Part shown: positions 15,618 to 28,400 of the stretch, in pieces | How the letters are laid out: each line of letters starts with the position of its first letter | Position numbering within the stretch: the first letter of the stretch is position 1 | Origin: a virus | IMG/VR virus record: IMGVR_UViG_3300042453_001086 | Span: 62,001 to 126,000 of that record | Strand: one strand, 5' to 3' | DNA: 64,000 nucleotides | Position numbers and translations under genes: made by a program | The notes under the pieces: generated by a model | Told to the model about the DNA's origin: nothing | Databases searched by the model: none | The model's input: only the letters and a program-made list of their open reading frames with translations

Positions 15618-18600
15618 TTATGCCTGTGATTCAGACCAAGTGATCCTTGAGGACAGAGATAGAGGAGAGTTAACCGTAATACCCGAAGTATTCAAAGGAG
15701 CAACAGCAACTGTTAGTACGTCTGGTCCATCAGGGAATACACCATCACCACCTAGAATAGAGTTGCCGAGTGATAGTAGGTTATCAATAGCTTGGTTAAA
15801 CACGTTAGATAGTTTCTTACCACTTGACTCAGTAGATCCACCAGAAGCACGGAAGGTGAACACGGTTGTTCCACCAGTTACAGTATCGTCGTTGACGTGA
15901 GAAATATACTGACATAGTGAAGGTCTTCCGATGTTCTGCCAGTTATACTGACTCAATGCTCCGTTTAGAATCAAACGAATCTCAATATCATGTGTGGTAA
16001 GCATACCAACCGTTTGTAAAGCAAGTTGCATTCGGTTGATGATATCCCTAACGCCAACGTCACCAATCAAACCACTATCAACAGAAGGAGCAAGACGAAT
16101 GGAAAGCATTGGAATCAGTGAAGGGATTGGAGTATCCGTACCAACTGTATGTGTTAATGCTGCTGATGTGGTGGCAGCAATAAAACCAGATGTTCCAGGT
16201 GGATTTGTAGTTTGTGAGGCAGCTGCAGCGGTGAAGAAGAAGTCAATATCAGCACTACCACCACCAGTGTTGAGAACACGATAGATTCTTGCCTGACCAC
16301 CAGCAACGGCAGTTACTGCATTGATAGCAGTTGAGGCAATCTGCGTACCGAATGAAACTGAACCAATCGCAGCAAAACCAGAAGCGTCTGTTCTGAATCT
16401 ATGAATGATTCTGTTACCATAACCAGGAACAGATGTTAGAGTTACGTTATAACGGAAGTTAAAACGGAAGAACTGTAAAGCATTACCTTGAGTTGTAAAG
16501 TCAATAGCAGTGCCATTAAGAGTATTAGAAAGTTGGAAATCGTTCGTTGCTGAACCAACAACATAATAGTAGTTTCCATTTACCAATGGTGCAATAACAG
16601 CACCACCACCAGAGTCATATCTCAACAGAGTTCCATTAGAGAAACCATGTGCAGTAATAGTGATTCTATTTGTTGTGACGTTAACGTTTGCGGTTGGAAT
16701 GACAGAAGTAGATGAAGAAGTAGTTGGAGCAGTTGTGGTAGAACCATCAGTGTTTACATAAGTATAGTTTCCAGCAGTACCAGTTGTAGTTGTTGAACTA
16801 CCAGAGAATGAAAGTAGAGATGAAGAACCAGTGAATAGGTATGAACCGTCATCATCATACTTACCATCCATCTGAATGGTAGTACCCCAGTGTGCTAGTG
16901 AAGGAGCAAAAGCTGGTACACCAGTGTTGAGAATCTCATAACGAGCAGGTAAGTTACCAGAACGTAGGTATGCTTCGTACTCTTTGTTGTTATGCTTGAA
17001 CTCGTGCATGTACTTAACATGACCGTTCTGATCCTTGAATCCAAAACGAATCTTACCTGCACCGTACCACGAGTAGTCAATGTAGGCCATCTGAATCTTG
17101 CCAATATTTAAGACATATCCAGTTGGACCAGTACCGTCGCACTTGTCAATGCTGAACTCATGCTGTGGAACTTTAATGTCAATAGTTTTGGTGATAACTG
17201 CACGAGTTGTTGTAACTCCTTTATAAGAAGGAGAAACATACATTGTGCTGTTTGAAGCAATATTAACGATCTTATAAGATTGCCCTCTGATTGCTACATA
17301 ATCACCAGCGGATAACTGCTCAAGGAAACGAGTACCTTGACCAGAAATAACAGGACTATTGTTTGTTGCGTTAATAGTACCAGCAACTTGCTGAGTGCTA
17401 TTTCTTCTAACTGCATATAGGGTTGTGCCATCATATTCCCAGAACATACCGTTCTGCATATCAAACATACCACAACGAATAGCAGAACCATTCCAGTTTC
17501 TGATTTGTAGTTTAGGGAATCCATTTGCCGAAGTGTCAGATGGTTCTCCATCCATAACGTAAGTAAATGTTGTTTGTGAAGGAACGCTTTGAACTGGGAA
17601 AGTCCCGTTGTAATAGTTTACACCCGAGCTAACTTCTGCTTCTGCAACTGTGAATGTTTTGTTTGCAACTAGACCATGTGGAAGAAGTGTGGTTACAGTA
17701 GCAACGTTGCCACTTGCTGTGATTGACTGAATCTCAATAGATGGATTGAAGTTAATAGCGAACTGACACGCTAGACCTTTACCTGACTGGTAACGGAAGT
17801 ATCTACGAGTCTGACGAATGATTTGTGAGTCAGCACCGTATCCAGCATTAATCTCAACACCACCGTCAAATGGTCTGTGAAGACTGAATGCACCAGGACG
17901 TACATAAAGACCAGAAGGAATCAGATATGTTAGACCAGAAGTAGTTGAAGCTGCAGCATCTGCAATCGTTAGTGAGGTGTTGGACTTGATAGCAATAATC
18001 TCAGAAGCAAGTACAGAACCTGTTCCTAGATTGATGATAATCGTATCACCAACACGGAATGTTGAAAGGAAAGTAGTATTCGTTCCAGTGACAGTTGTTA
18101 AACCACTACTGATGGCAACAGTACCTGTTCCAGCAACTTCGCCTACAACACTAGATGACGTAAAGATGTGCGAAGTTCCTGTTCCAATACTGGTAATGTC
18201 TCTTGCCGATCCCCCTAAAGCATTTTCGTAACTATCTGCCAACTTGAATGTATCTTTATCAAGTCTGATAATAAAGTATGTAGCATTGTTAGTTAAGTTT
18301 CCTAAAGAAGTATTGCCATTATTACTATACTCAACAGAAGTACCAGATGCAAAACGGTGGTTTGTGATAGTGAATACATCTGTAGTAGTATTCAACTGAG
18401 TTGTTGGGTTTAGAGATCTTTGAATCTTTGGAATCTGAGCAGAAACGTCAAATGTATATTGAGTAGGTGAAGCTACGTTGGTTACAGTGTAAGCACCATC
18501 AAACGATCCAGCAGTTTGAATGTTTAATGACTGTGTTCCAGTACCAGCAGAGGTTAGATTGATTCTAGTTCCATTGCTGGAAGCAGCGACAGTGAATCTA

Positions 18601-21600
18601 TCTAATCCAATAACTTCCTTTACATAATACGTTTGAAGGTCAGTTAAACCACCGATTGTAGTATTGCCACCATCATCATAAACAAGTTCTGTGCCAGGTA
18701 CTAGACCGTGGTTTGCCTTGAAGATAGTGTCAGCAGTTGGGTTGGTAACAGTCTTAGTGAAGACATGGGCAGAACCAGTACCAAAACTCTCAAGGTCTAA
18801 ACGATTACCTACAGAAGTTGTTTTGAGACCAAACTTAGTTGGCGAACTTAAGTCAATATAGTAACCCTTAGTTACAGAACCAAATGCAGATCCAGTTCCA
18901 GGATTTGCGGTTGATGTAACAGTAAACTGAGTACTTCCGTTAGTCGTAGCAATCGTCCAGCTTCCATTGTATGCAGATGGTGTTACACCACTGATAACAA
19001 CACCTTCTCCAACAGACCACGATGAAGAGTTAGTTGTTACTGTAAAGTTGGATGCGGTTGAAGTGATGGCAGTAATAGTAACAGCAGAGTTTTGGGTTAT
19101 GCCAGCAATAGATGTTCCGCCACCATTTGAATATGTAACAATATCATTGTCAGCAAATCCATGTGCGCTTGAGAAGTTGATTAGGTTTCTTGCTGCATAT
19201 TCTTGGTAAGGAACGAATGCATGAATACCACTTGTTTGTGAGAAACTATGTGTAAATGATTGAGTGCCGTAATCAGTTAAGTTGATTCTAACTCCACTAG
19301 AAGTTAGAGATAATCCAAATCTGTTTGCATCATAACGTCTTACGAAGTACTTCGTATTTGTTGTGAGACCAGTGATAGCAGTGTTTCCATTAGAATCATA
19401 ATTTACCTCATCGTTATCATTATATCCGTGGTTTGCTTGATAGATAGTCCAAGCAGTTTCTAGTGAACGATAAGGAACGAGTAGATGAATCTGACCACCC
19501 GCAGCAAATGTATATCCAGCACTGAATGTGAATGCCGTACCACCTCTTGTTGTAGCAAGAGTCATTTGAGTGGCAGCAGGATAAGACCTTGAGAAGAATG
19601 TAGTTCCTAGATTAGTATTTACTGCCGTGATAACACCACTGGTTGTTGCGTTAGCTGCTGTGTTTAAGGTATAAGTACCAGCACCACCAGCACCAGTTCC
19701 AAAAGCAATAATAAATGCACCAGCAGGAATACCAGGACCAGAAACGGCAGAACCGATTTCTAGTGCTCCACTGATTGCAGTTGGAGATCCGCTAACAGTA
19801 ATACTAGCACTTCCATTTGTTGTGCTGACTGATCCAATAAATGTAGTTGCATGTGCGCCGCTGCTATACCATTGAGCAGTGTTTGCTTCAGCACCTTGTA
19901 ATACGTTACCAGTGGATGAGAGGTTGGCTAATGCTGGACCTTTGTAATAAACAAACTTTTGATCGGTATTTCCGCTGATTGCGAATCCTCTACCAGCGTC
20001 ACTGTTGTTAACATCAGTTGCTTGCATAGTGATGGTGGCAACACCATTCGTAACAGAGTTGATACACATACCAGCAACAAGTAGGAATCCAGGTCCACTC
20101 AAACCAGATAAAGTTAGTGCAGTAGTTCCGTTTTGAACTAATGTGAGAGCAGGAGCTGCTGGTGTAGCACTGGCAACGCCTGTAGTTCTAATAGCGTATG
20201 CTCTACCATTCGTAAGAGCAGCTGGTAGTGTAGTACCAGGAAGAGCAATAAGTGCTACACCAGTCTGGTCCGTGAATACTGTAGTGTTAGCACCAAAGTT
20301 AATAAAGTTACCTGAAATCATGTTAGGTGTCACCAGGGCAATACCGCTGTTTGATGCACCATGTAAAGTTCCCTTACGAGAAGTGGCGTTTAAAATATTG
20401 ACACCTAAAGAATCTGGTGAATACTGTAAGTTGCCAGTAATAGTTGTTGCAGTAGAAACAGTTTGCGAAGCACTAACTGTGTATGTTCCAGTTCCGCCAG
20501 TGCCAGTTCCAAAAGCAGTGATTCTAGTTCCAGCAGTTACACCAGTACCAGAAATGACACTACCAATCTCTAAACGACCATCTGTAACAGCAGAGATTGT
20601 TAGTGTTGTTGTGGCGATAGTACCAGTACCACTGAAAGCACTAGCCTCTTTTCTTAATGGACTGATTGCTAGAAGTGGACCTTCGGTTACATTATAGTTT
20701 CCAGTTGAAGTTGAGTTGATGGTCCAATCTGCAGAAGCACCACCAGTAACAAAATATGTACTGGTTAAGTTTGCCGAATCAGCAGTATACCAGTCTGCAA
20801 TAGTGCCAACAGCATCAGCAGGACCAGTAGTGCCAGCAGAAGACTGTTGAATCAAAGCAGGGCTTTGATCTCCTCTGTAGTAAACAAATCTCTGTGAACT
20901 AGCCCAACCAGGATTCTCAAAGAACTTGATTTGGTCGTTGCTATAGTTAATGCTTCTTACGCCATGCGCTCTAACAATAGCGAACTGACCGCTACCAGTG
21001 CTGGTGATATCTACAGGAGTTGTTGAACTCCAGTATCTTGTTAGATAGAAGGTATTGACATCAATAGTTCTAAGAACATATGCACGACCACCTGTTACAC
21101 CACCAGGCATTGTAGAACCAGCAGCAGGGAAAATAACTACTGCTTGGTTATCAGAGAATCCATGTGAGCTTAGCGTAATGTTATTTGTTGCTGCATCAAC
21201 AGCATCGCTTGTGAATGCTTTAGTATTAGAAATACCAGATGCACCTTGCTTGTCCCAGATAGTTACGTTGTAAGAATCTAGTGTTCCTACGGACTGAGTT
21301 CCTGTTGGATTGACGGTTGCAGTTGATGTGATTGTATCTGCAGTATCAACTAGAGTTGCATCAAATGAAATATTGCTCAGAGCAATAGTATTTGTCAAAT
21401 AGAAAGCAGCTCCATTAACAAACCCTGATGGATATGGAGTTTCAATCGTAATGGTTGATGGGTTGGCAGCATTAGTTGTGATTGTCTTATACTGAACTTG
21501 CGAACCCTGATAAAACTGTCCAGGAGTAATGGTTGTGTAAGATCCAAAAACAGAACCAGTAAATGTTGCTTTCTCTCTGGCAACAAAAGTAAAACGATCT

Positions 21601-22193
21601 GTGTCTAGTACGTTTTTGATAATGTAGCTACCCTCTAGTGTAGTTACACTAAGACCACGAACGTCAATAGGTGTACCTACTGAAAGTCCGTGTGAAGGAG
21701 CTGTTACGATAATAGTATCGTTGTCATTAGTTACAGCAACTTCAGTTACTACTAGAGGACTATCACCACTTCTACTGAAGAACGATGGAATGTTGTTTAA
21801 CATTTCCAGCGTTTCCCACTTGGTTGACTGAAGACCATATTCAAAGTCTGTGTCAATCAGAGTCTGTGCTTCGGAGATTCTGAACTTTGATACGGGGTCA
21901 GTATACGCTTCATCTGGTTCAAAAGCAACAGCATCTTCTTCGTAAAAGATTTGTAGAGTATCAGTAGCACTCATGCCACTGCAATCTTTTACAAGAGTAA
22001 TAGTTGTCTCTTCGGTATCTGTGTCGAAATCAAATGATGTTGCACCTAGAGTTGGTTCAGCAAAGTTATAGATAATAATATTTTCAGTTACATTAGTAAT
22101 AAGAAGAAGTCTTCTTCTACGAATGTTGCCCTCAATAGTTACTTGATTGGTTGAGGGAGAAAATGTGGATTTGAAAACTAATCGTTTTGCCAT
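15618..22193 (-). CDS. Giant fibre/virion structural protein, 2191 aa
   Basis: The N-terminus [20 protein letters not shown] and [20 protein letters not shown] is of a type I associate with marine T4-like structural proteins and probably anchors it. Residues about 110-140 ([19 protein letters not shown]) are also typical. Much of the length is built from beta modules of about 65-75 residues marked by an HGF/HGL/HGY turn and a following [13 protein letters not shown]-like strand; I count about eight. Around residues 1480-1760 lies the [26 protein letters not shown] and [12 protein letters not shown] core shared with the 464-aa protein. The C-terminal part ([35 protein letters not shown]) is distinct. 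No catalytic motif is seen. It is predicted to be a very long fibre or baseplate appendage. Confidence 0.82.
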   Translation of the reverse strand: MAKRLVFKSTFSPSTNQVTIEGNIRRRRLLLITNVTENIIIYNFAEPTLGATSFDFDTDTEETTITLVKDCSGMSATDTLQIFYEEDAVAFEPDEAYTDPVSKFRISEAQTLIDTDFEYGLQSTKWETLEMLNNIPSFFSRSGDSPLVVTEVAVTNDNDTIIVTAPSHGLSVGTPIDVRGLSVTTLEGSYIIKNVLDTDRFTFVAREKATFTGSVFGSYTTITPGQFYQGSQVQYKTITTNAANPSTITIETPYPSGFVNGAAFYLTNTIALSNISFDATLVDTADTITSTATVNPTGTQSVGTLDSYNVTIWDKQGASGISNTKAFTSDAVDAATNNITLSSHGFSDNQAVVIFPAAGSTMPGGVTGGRAYVLRTIDVNTFYLTRYWSSTTPVDITSTGSGQFAIVRAHGVRSINYSNDQIKFFENPGWASSQRFVYYRGDQSPALIQQSSAGTTGPADAVGTIADWYTADSANLTSTYFVTGGASADWTINSTSTGNYNVTEGPLLAISPLRKEASAFSGTGTIATTTLTISAVTDGRLEIGSVISGTGVTAGTRITAFGTGTGGTGTYTVSASQTVSTATTITGNLQYSPDSLGVNILNATSRKGTLHGASNSGIALVTPNMISGNFINFGANTTVFTDQTGVALIALPGTTLPAALTNGRAYAIRTTGVASATPAAPALTLVQNGTTALTLSGLSGPGFLLVAGMCINSVTNGVATITMQATDVNNSDAGRGFAISGNTDQKFVYYKGPALANLSSTGNVLQGAEANTAQWYSSGAHATTFIGSVSTTNGSASITVSGSPTAISGALEIGSAVSGPGIPAGAFIIAFGTGAGGAGTYTLNTAANATTSGVITAVNTNLGTTFFSRSYPAATQMTLATTRGGTAFTFSAGYTFAAGGQIHLLVPYRSLETAWTIYQANHGYNDNDEVNYDSNGNTAITGLTTNTKYFVRRYDANRFGLSLTSSGVRINLTDYGTQSFTHSFSQTSGIHAFVPYQEYAARNLINFSSAHGFADNDIVTYSNGGGTSIAGITQNSAVTITAITSTASNFTVTTNSSSWSVGEGVVISGVTPSAYNGSWTIATTNGSTQFTVTSTANPGTGSAFGSVTKGYYIDLSSPTKFGLKTTSVGNRLDLESFGTGSAHVFTKTVTNPTADTIFKANHGLVPGTELVYDDGGNTTIGGLTDLQTYYVKEVIGLDRFTVAASSNGTRINLTSAGTGTQSLNIQTAGSFDGAYTVTNVASPTQYTFDVSAQIPKIQRSLNPTTQLNTTTDVFTITNHRFASGTSVEYSNNGNTSLGNLTNNATYFIIRLDKDTFKLADSYENALGGSARDITSIGTGTSHIFTSSSVVGEVAGTGTVAISSGLTTVTGTNTTFLSTFRVGDTIIINLGTGSVLASEIIAIKSNTSLTIADAAASTTSGLTYLIPSGLYVRPGAFSLHRPFDGGVEINAGYGADSQIIRQTRRYFRYQSGKGLACQFAINFNPSIEIQSITASGNVATVTTLLPHGLVANKTFTVAEAEVSSGVNYYNGTFPVQSVPSQTTFTYVMDGEPSDTSANGFPKLQIRNWNGSAIRCGMFDMQNGMFWEYDGTTLYAVRRNSTQQVAGTINATNNSPVISGQGTRFLEQLSAGDYVAIRGQSYKIVNIASNSTMYVSPSYKGVTTTRAVITKTIDIKVPQHEFSIDKCDGTGPTGYVLNIGKIQMAYIDYSWYGAGKIRFGFKDQNGHVKYMHEFKHNNKEYEAYLRSGNLPARYEILNTGVPAFAPSLAHWGTTIQMDGKYDDDGSYLFTGSSSLLSFSGSSTTTTGTAGNYTYVNTDGSTTTAPTTSSSTSVIPTANVNVTTNRITITAHGFSNGTLLRYDSGGGAVIAPLVNGNYYYVVGSATNDFQLSNTLNGTAIDFTTQGNALQFFRFNFRYNVTLTSVPGYGNRIIHRFRTDASGFAAIGSVSFGTQIASTAINAVTAVAGGQARIYRVLNTGGGSADIDFFFTAAAASQTTNPPGTSGFIAATTSAALTHTVGTDTPIPSLIPMLSIRLAPSVDSGLIGDVGVRDIINRMQLALQTVGMLTTHDIEIRLILNGALSQYNWQNIGRPSLCQYISHVNDDTVTGGTTVFTFRASGGSTESSGKKLSNVFNQAIDNLLSLGNSILGGDGVFPDGPDVLTVAVAPLNTSGITVNSPLSLSSRITWSESQA

Positions 22194-22222
22194 TTTTTAT
22201 ATCTCTGAATATTTTTTACTGA

Positions 22223-22411
22223 TTAACCACCTAGGGCGATTGATAGGGCAAGTGAGGTACTCTGTTTTGCTACTTCAAACCCACCTTGAGTTGCTCCATC
22301 GTGCATGATTACTGTATTCTTATCAGTGTCAAATGTGATTTCCGCTTCGGCTCCAGTAAAAGCAGCGTGCTCAGCGGTAGTTCCTCTTCTGAGTTTGACT
22401 CTGGTAGTCAT
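22223..22411 (-). CDS. Stand-alone Mtd-N-like fibre head domain, 62 aa
   Basis: A 62-aa protein, MTTRVKLRRGTTAEHAAFTG followed by NTVIMHDGATQGGFEVAK, nearly the same domain as the first 50 residues of the 540-aa fibre but ending soon after. It has its own late promoter (22442-22449) and an AGGATAGG ribosome-binding site, so it appears to be expressed, not a random remnant. It could be a short adaptor that caps or trimerises a fibre, or the stump left when a fibre gene lost its shaft and tip. Neither can be decided from sequence alone. Confidence 0.75.
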   Translation of the reverse strand: MTTRVKLRRGTTAEHAAFTGAEAEITFDTDKNTVIMHDGATQGGFEVAKQSTSLALSIALGG

Positions 22412-22441
22412 AGAGATACCTATCCTAGTGCTTTCTTTTCT

Positions 22442-22449
22442 TATTTATA
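22442..22449 (-). promoter_or_regulatory. Late promoter TATAAATA for the 62-aa and 2191-aa genes
   Basis: Perfect octamer on the minus strand between the stop of the 3032-aa gene and the 62-aa start, 30 bases upstream of the latter. No other promoter is seen before the 2191-aa gene, which follows 29 bp after the 62-aa stop. Confidence 0.85.
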
Positions 22450-22452
22450 AGA

Positions 22453-25400
22453 TTAGATAATGGAGACATATGTTCTTCCTGGACGATATGGATTGTTAAC
22501 AGTATTTGCATTACCAGTAACGACAAATATATTTGTGTCTTCTTCTGGATTTCTACTTATAGATTCTGCAGCACCACTAAATGCAAGAACAGATCCAGAT
22601 CCAATAACAATATTGGATTTAATTGTAACTGCTGCACCAGAAATAGTTGTGAAGATATCACTTTCAGCAACATTTGTAGTTGTTTCTGCCGCTTCGCCAA
22701 ATCCAAACAGGGAACCAGAAGCAGAAAACACAATGGTGTGTGATTCTGATGAGAATACATCTACCGTTGCTGTTCCTTTTCCTCGGTAAGATCCAGGAAT
22801 AAACTCCTCAACGGAGAAACCAGTGATTACTGCAGTAACATCTCCATTGAATACTCTAGATCTTGTGTCATCAGAGTAACCACTAACTGTAATGAATACA
22901 GTAGTATCAATCACTACAGTCGCGGTAACAGCACCACTTCCAACATTGTAAAGTGAACCAGAACCCTCGTAGGATTCTGTATTCTTCTCGGTTGCAGCAC
23001 CAGTGAATGTGTAAAGAACTGTATCTTCTGGTGGGTTGACACCGAACGCCTCGGCAGCACCACTTATAGCAAATAGCGAGCCAGATGCTACATAAGATTC
23101 TGTATTGCTCTGGTCTGCAGTGCCAGTGATGGTTGCTGTTCCAGTTCCGTTGTATGCCTCGGTGTTTCTCTCAACAGAGAATACATCAACAGAGATGTCA
23201 CATAGACCGACATAAGACTCGGTGTTCTTCTCGGTAGCTGCTCCACTGTATGTGAAGAGTTGAATGTTTTCTGGTGGATTTGCACCGAATGCTTCCGCTG
23301 CACCACTGAAGTTGGAGATAGAACCAGAACCGTTATATACATTTGTTTTAGTCGATTCAGAATCAACGTTAATATGAATATATCCTTCTGGATAATATTT
23401 TTCGGTATTTTTCTCTGTAGCAACACCAGAAAGATTAAAGAGTTGAATGTTCTCTGGTGGATTTGTGCCAAATGCCTCTGCTGCACCAGATGCTGTAGAT
23501 ATAGATCCAGTGCCAACATAAGATTTAAATATTGGTGCATATGCATCGCCAAATACTGTTAAAGATCCACTAGAATCATATGCTTCTGTATTTCTCTCAA
23601 CTGCTTCTCCACTGATAGTAAAGAGTTGTGTTGTTTCTCCGCCTTGAGATGTGAAGGATTCTGTGGCAGATCCAACGAACGTGAAGAGAACTGTATCCTC
23701 TGTTGGTTGAACAGTGAAGGACTCTGCAGCACCGTTGTAGTTGAAGAGTTGACCAGTACCAACATAGGACTCGGTATTCTTCTCAACTGCACTGCCAGTA
23801 ACAAACTCTGTGCCAGTGCCGACTTCTTTGTATGTATTGAGAACAACAGAAGATCCAACAAACGTAAATAGTGCAATATCTTCTGGTGGATTTGCACCAA
23901 ATGCTTCTGCTGCTCCAGTGTATGTAAATAGTTGACCAGAACCAACATAAACAGGCGAGAAGCTTTCAAGTCCAACACCAGAAGCAGTGAGAGTTCCTGT
24001 GCCATTGTATGCTTCAGTGTTCTTCTCAACTGCCGTGCCACTGAGAGTTGCAGTGCCAGTAGCAAAGTGTGCTTCAGTATTTCTCTCAACTGCTGCACCG
24101 CTGATAATGAAGAGATGAGTATTCTCTGGTGGTTGAGCAACGAATGCTTCAGCAGCAGAGCTAGAGAATGTGAAGAGAACTGTATTCTCTGGGGTCTGAG
24201 CAGAGAATGCCTCTGCTGCACCAGATAGAGCAGTGATTAATCCAGTTCCAATATAGGACTCTGTGTTCTTCTCTACTGCTGTGCCGCTGAGTGTCTCTGT
24301 ACCAGTGCCGACATATGCCTCTGTATTTCTTTCTGTAGCAGCACCAGAGTAAACAAATAGATGAGTATTCTCTGGTGGATTGACACCGAATGCTTCGGCA
24401 GCACCAGATAGAGTTGAAACAGAACCAGTACCGATGTAAACTTCGGTGTTCTTCTCCACGCCAACACCAGAAGCAGTGGTAGTTCCAGTACCAACATATG
24501 CTTCGGTATTTCTTTCCTTGGCAGTACCAGATAGTGTCTCTGTTCCAGTACCAACCCAAGATTCTGTATTCTTCTCTGTTGCTGTGCCAGCGAATGTGTA
24601 TAGTAGAGTATCTTCGTCTGGGTTGATTGTTCTGCTTTCTGCAGCACCATTGAATGTGAAGAGTTCGCCAGATCCAGTGAATGTCTCTGTGTTCTTCTCA
24701 ATGGCAACACCAGAAGCAGTGGTAGAACCAGTACCAACATATGCTTCTGTATTTCTCTCAACATGAGATACGGAGATTGTGTATGTTCCTTGACCGTCTG
24801 TTTCAAATCTGTAGAGATAGATAACTCTAGTTTCTGCGACACCAGAAGAGACGAAGAGGTGTGTATTTTCTGGTGGATTGACAGTGAAAGATTCTGCCGC
24901 ACCAGAAACAGTGGATAAGGAACCAGATCCAACAAACGCTTCCGTATTCTTCTCTACACAGACACCGCTTGCAGTTGTGGATCCTGTGCCAACGTAGGAC
25001 TCGGTGTTCTTCTCTACCGCAGCTCCAGTGTAGGTGAATAGTGTAATATCTTCTGGTGGGTTGGCACCAAATGCTTCAGCAGCACCAGAGATTGTAGAAA
25101 CAACACCAGTACCGATGTAAACTTCGGTGGTATTGTAAATACCAGCACCACTTAAAGTCTCTGTGCCAGAACCAACGAATGCTTCGGTGTTCTTTTCAAC
25201 TGCTGTTCCAGTAATAGATTCAGTTCCAACACCAACATAAGACTCAGTGTTCTTCTCTGTAGCAGCTCCAGTGTAAGTGAATAGTTGAGTGTTCTCTGGT
25301 GGATTAGCACCAAATGCTTCCACTGCGCCAGACAGAACAGAGAAGGTGCCAGTTCCAACGTAGGACTCGGTGTTCTTCTCTGCGCCAACACCGCTGAGTG

Positions 25401-28400
25401 TCTCTGTTCCTGTGCCAGCAAATGCTTCAGTGTTCTTCTCTGTGGAGAATACATCAATCGTAAAGATTGGATTATCACCAACATAATCTTCGGTATTTCT
25501 CTCAACCGCTGCTCCACTGAGAGTGGTTGTGCCAGATGCAGATGCTGTGTAGACTGCAATCTCTCTAGTATTGCCAACGCCAGATACAGAGAAGAGTTGA
25601 GTGTTTTCTGGGGGATTAGCGCCGAATACTTCAGCAGATCCAGATGCGGTGAATAGGTTACCAGAACCGTTGAAGCTTTCTGTGTTTCTTTCGGTTGAGA
25701 ATACATCAATAGAAGTGCTGCCAGTACCAATGTATCTTTCTGTGTTGCTTTCAACTGCAGAACCACCGAAAGTAAACTGACCTGTCGCACCAATAATAGT
25801 TTCTTCGTAACGAATATATCCATAATCAAATATGCCGCTAGTTGGTGGTAGAGCGACAGATCCATAATCAATGTCAATAGATGGAATCTCAGTAACAAAC
25901 TCATAATCAACTTCATTAAATCCGATAACAACATCAATATTGTAAACATAAGTTACAGACTCAGCAGCACCACTAAATCCGAATAGAGATCCAGTACCGA
26001 CATAAGATTCTGTGTTTGTAACTACAGCAGAACCAGATGTGGTTGTTGTGCCAGTTCCATTGAAGGCGTTGACTTCCTTATAAGAAGCAGCACCAGATGT
26101 GAAGAATGTAATATAATCAGTATATGGGAAGTAACCAATGAAGAAGATTGATCCACTGATGCTAACGAGAACACCAGATCCAACGAAGGACTTGACGAGA
26201 TCTTCGTCACCTTCACCTGTGAGAGTTTGAGATCCAGTACCGACCCAGGACTCAGTGTGCTTGATGTCAGAAGCAGCACCAGTGTATGTGAATAGCTGTG
26301 TATTCTCTGGTGGGTTGACTCCAAAGACTTCTGCAGCACCAGATGTTGCAAATAGAGAACCAGAAGCAATCTCTCTGGGAGTTGAGCGAACAATAGAAGT
26401 TGGAATAATCTCAATGTAGTTTCTTACTGTAGTGCCGTTATCAATAAACTCACTGGCAATAGAAGAAATCAGACCATAATCTTCTGTGGATGTTGTAGCA
26501 TCCTTAATAAGATTTCTATACTCATTGACAACTTCGACAGTTTCAACTGTGTAATCGTAAGTTCTTCTCTCTTCAGAATCAATAAATGTGAATGCGTTAC
26601 CAGAACCAACATAAGATTCGGTATTCTTTTCAGTAGATTCGACATCAATATTGATTGTTCCATTACCGATCCAGTTTGGAACGAAACGCATTGTGTGTGT
26701 AACGTCAATCTCAGTTGTTCCTGCGCCAATATAAGACTCTGTGTTCTTCTCGGTAGCAACACCTGAGTAGACAAAGAGTTGTGTGGATTCTGGTGGATTT
26801 GCACCAAATACTTCAGCAGCACCAAATGCAGTGAATAGAGATCCAGTGCCAATCTCAGATACAGAAGTTACATCAACAGCAACACCAGTTACGGAAATAT
26901 TTTGTGTATTCTCTGGTGGATTGAATCCAGCAGACTCGATAGCAACACCAGAGAATGTAAACTGAGCAAAGTCTTCTGGTGGGTTTGCTCTGAACTTCTC
27001 TGTTGCTGTTCCGCTTGTTTGGAATAGCTGAATATTTTCTGGTGGGTTCGCACCAAATACTTCAGCAGCACCAGATGATGTAAATAGATTACCAGATCCG
27101 ATTTCAGCAACGGATACAGGTACTGTACCAGTGCCACTGATAGTGATTGTGCCATCCTTGCTGACCCAACGTGGAATCTCGCGTACCTTGCCAAAACCAC
27201 TGATAGTAATAGTACCAGAAGCAGTATATAATCCTTCTCCAAAAGATTCTGAGGCAGTTCCTCTTAGGAATAAGAAATCAAAGTCTACTGCACCATATGA
27301 TTCAGTTTGTGTGAATGCTATGTCAACAGTGCCATAATCTTCGGAAGAAGTAATGGCATCAGTAATCAATCCATAATCATCTACACTTAGTAGATTGGAT
27401 TGAGATACAGTGTAGTCATACGTTCTACTTTCAATCTTATCAACAATCTCAAATAGAGTTCCAGTACCAACATAAGATTCAGTATTCCTTTCAACTGCAG
27501 ATCCACTGAGAGTAAAGAGCTGAGTATCTTCGCCACCTTGAGTAGTAAACTTCTCTACCGCAACACCAGAGAATATAAACTGTGCAAAATCTTCTGGTGG
27601 GTTCGCTCTGAACTTCTCAACTGCATTGCCACTAGTAGCGAAGAGTTGGATATTTTCTGGTGGGTTGGCACCAGTAGATTCTGCTGCACCAGAAGCATTG
27701 AAGAGATTGCCAACACCAATATAATCTTCGGTGTTCTTCTCAACTGCACTACCAGTAATAGATTCAGTTCCAACACCAACGTAAGATTCCGTATTCTTCT
27801 CAACAGCTGCGCCCGAGATAACAAAGATCTGAGTATTCTCTGGGGTATTTGGAGAGAATGCTTCAATCGCAGCACCACTTAGGTTGATTGAACCGAATGG
27901 TAGTACAGATTCGGTGAAGATTACTGTGCCATAATCTACTTCGCCACCAGAGAATGCACCAGCAACAGTACCATAATCAATCTCTATAAATGCGGCAGCA
28001 CTGATAGAACCATAATCAACATCTAGGAACGGTACTACGTCGTTTAGATCATAGACATAGGTTCTGCTTTCATCCGAATCAATGAACTCAAATAGAGTAC
28101 CTGTGCCAACATAGGATTCGGTGTGCTTCTCAACCGATGTAATATCAATATTGATAGTACCCGAACCATTCCATTTTGGATTGACCTTGACTATAGCAGC
28201 ACCAGATACTTGGAATAGTTGTGTATTCTCTGGTGGGTTTGCACCAAACGCTTCTGCAGAACCATTGGTTGTGAAAGCGAAACCAAATCCAACATATGCT
28301 GGTATGAGTTTTCTGAGTTCTGAGAATACATCTAATGTTGCCTGACCAGTACCAACATAAGACTCAGTATTCTTCTCTACGCCACTGCCAGTATATGTAA

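Noticed and set aside
20143-20697. 184-aa plus-strand open frame
   Set aside because: It is antisense to the 2191-aa fibre, whose repetitive codon use leaves the opposite frame open. It has no ribosome-binding site or family motif. The same applies to other plus-strand frames in the window.
23559-25949. Open frames of 220-265 residues in other minus-strand frames of the repeat gene (for example 23559-24221, 24273-24935, 25152-25949)
   Set aside because: They are Leu/Gln/Ser-rich shadows produced by the repeated DNA unit lacking stops in other frames, with no start signals and no domain.
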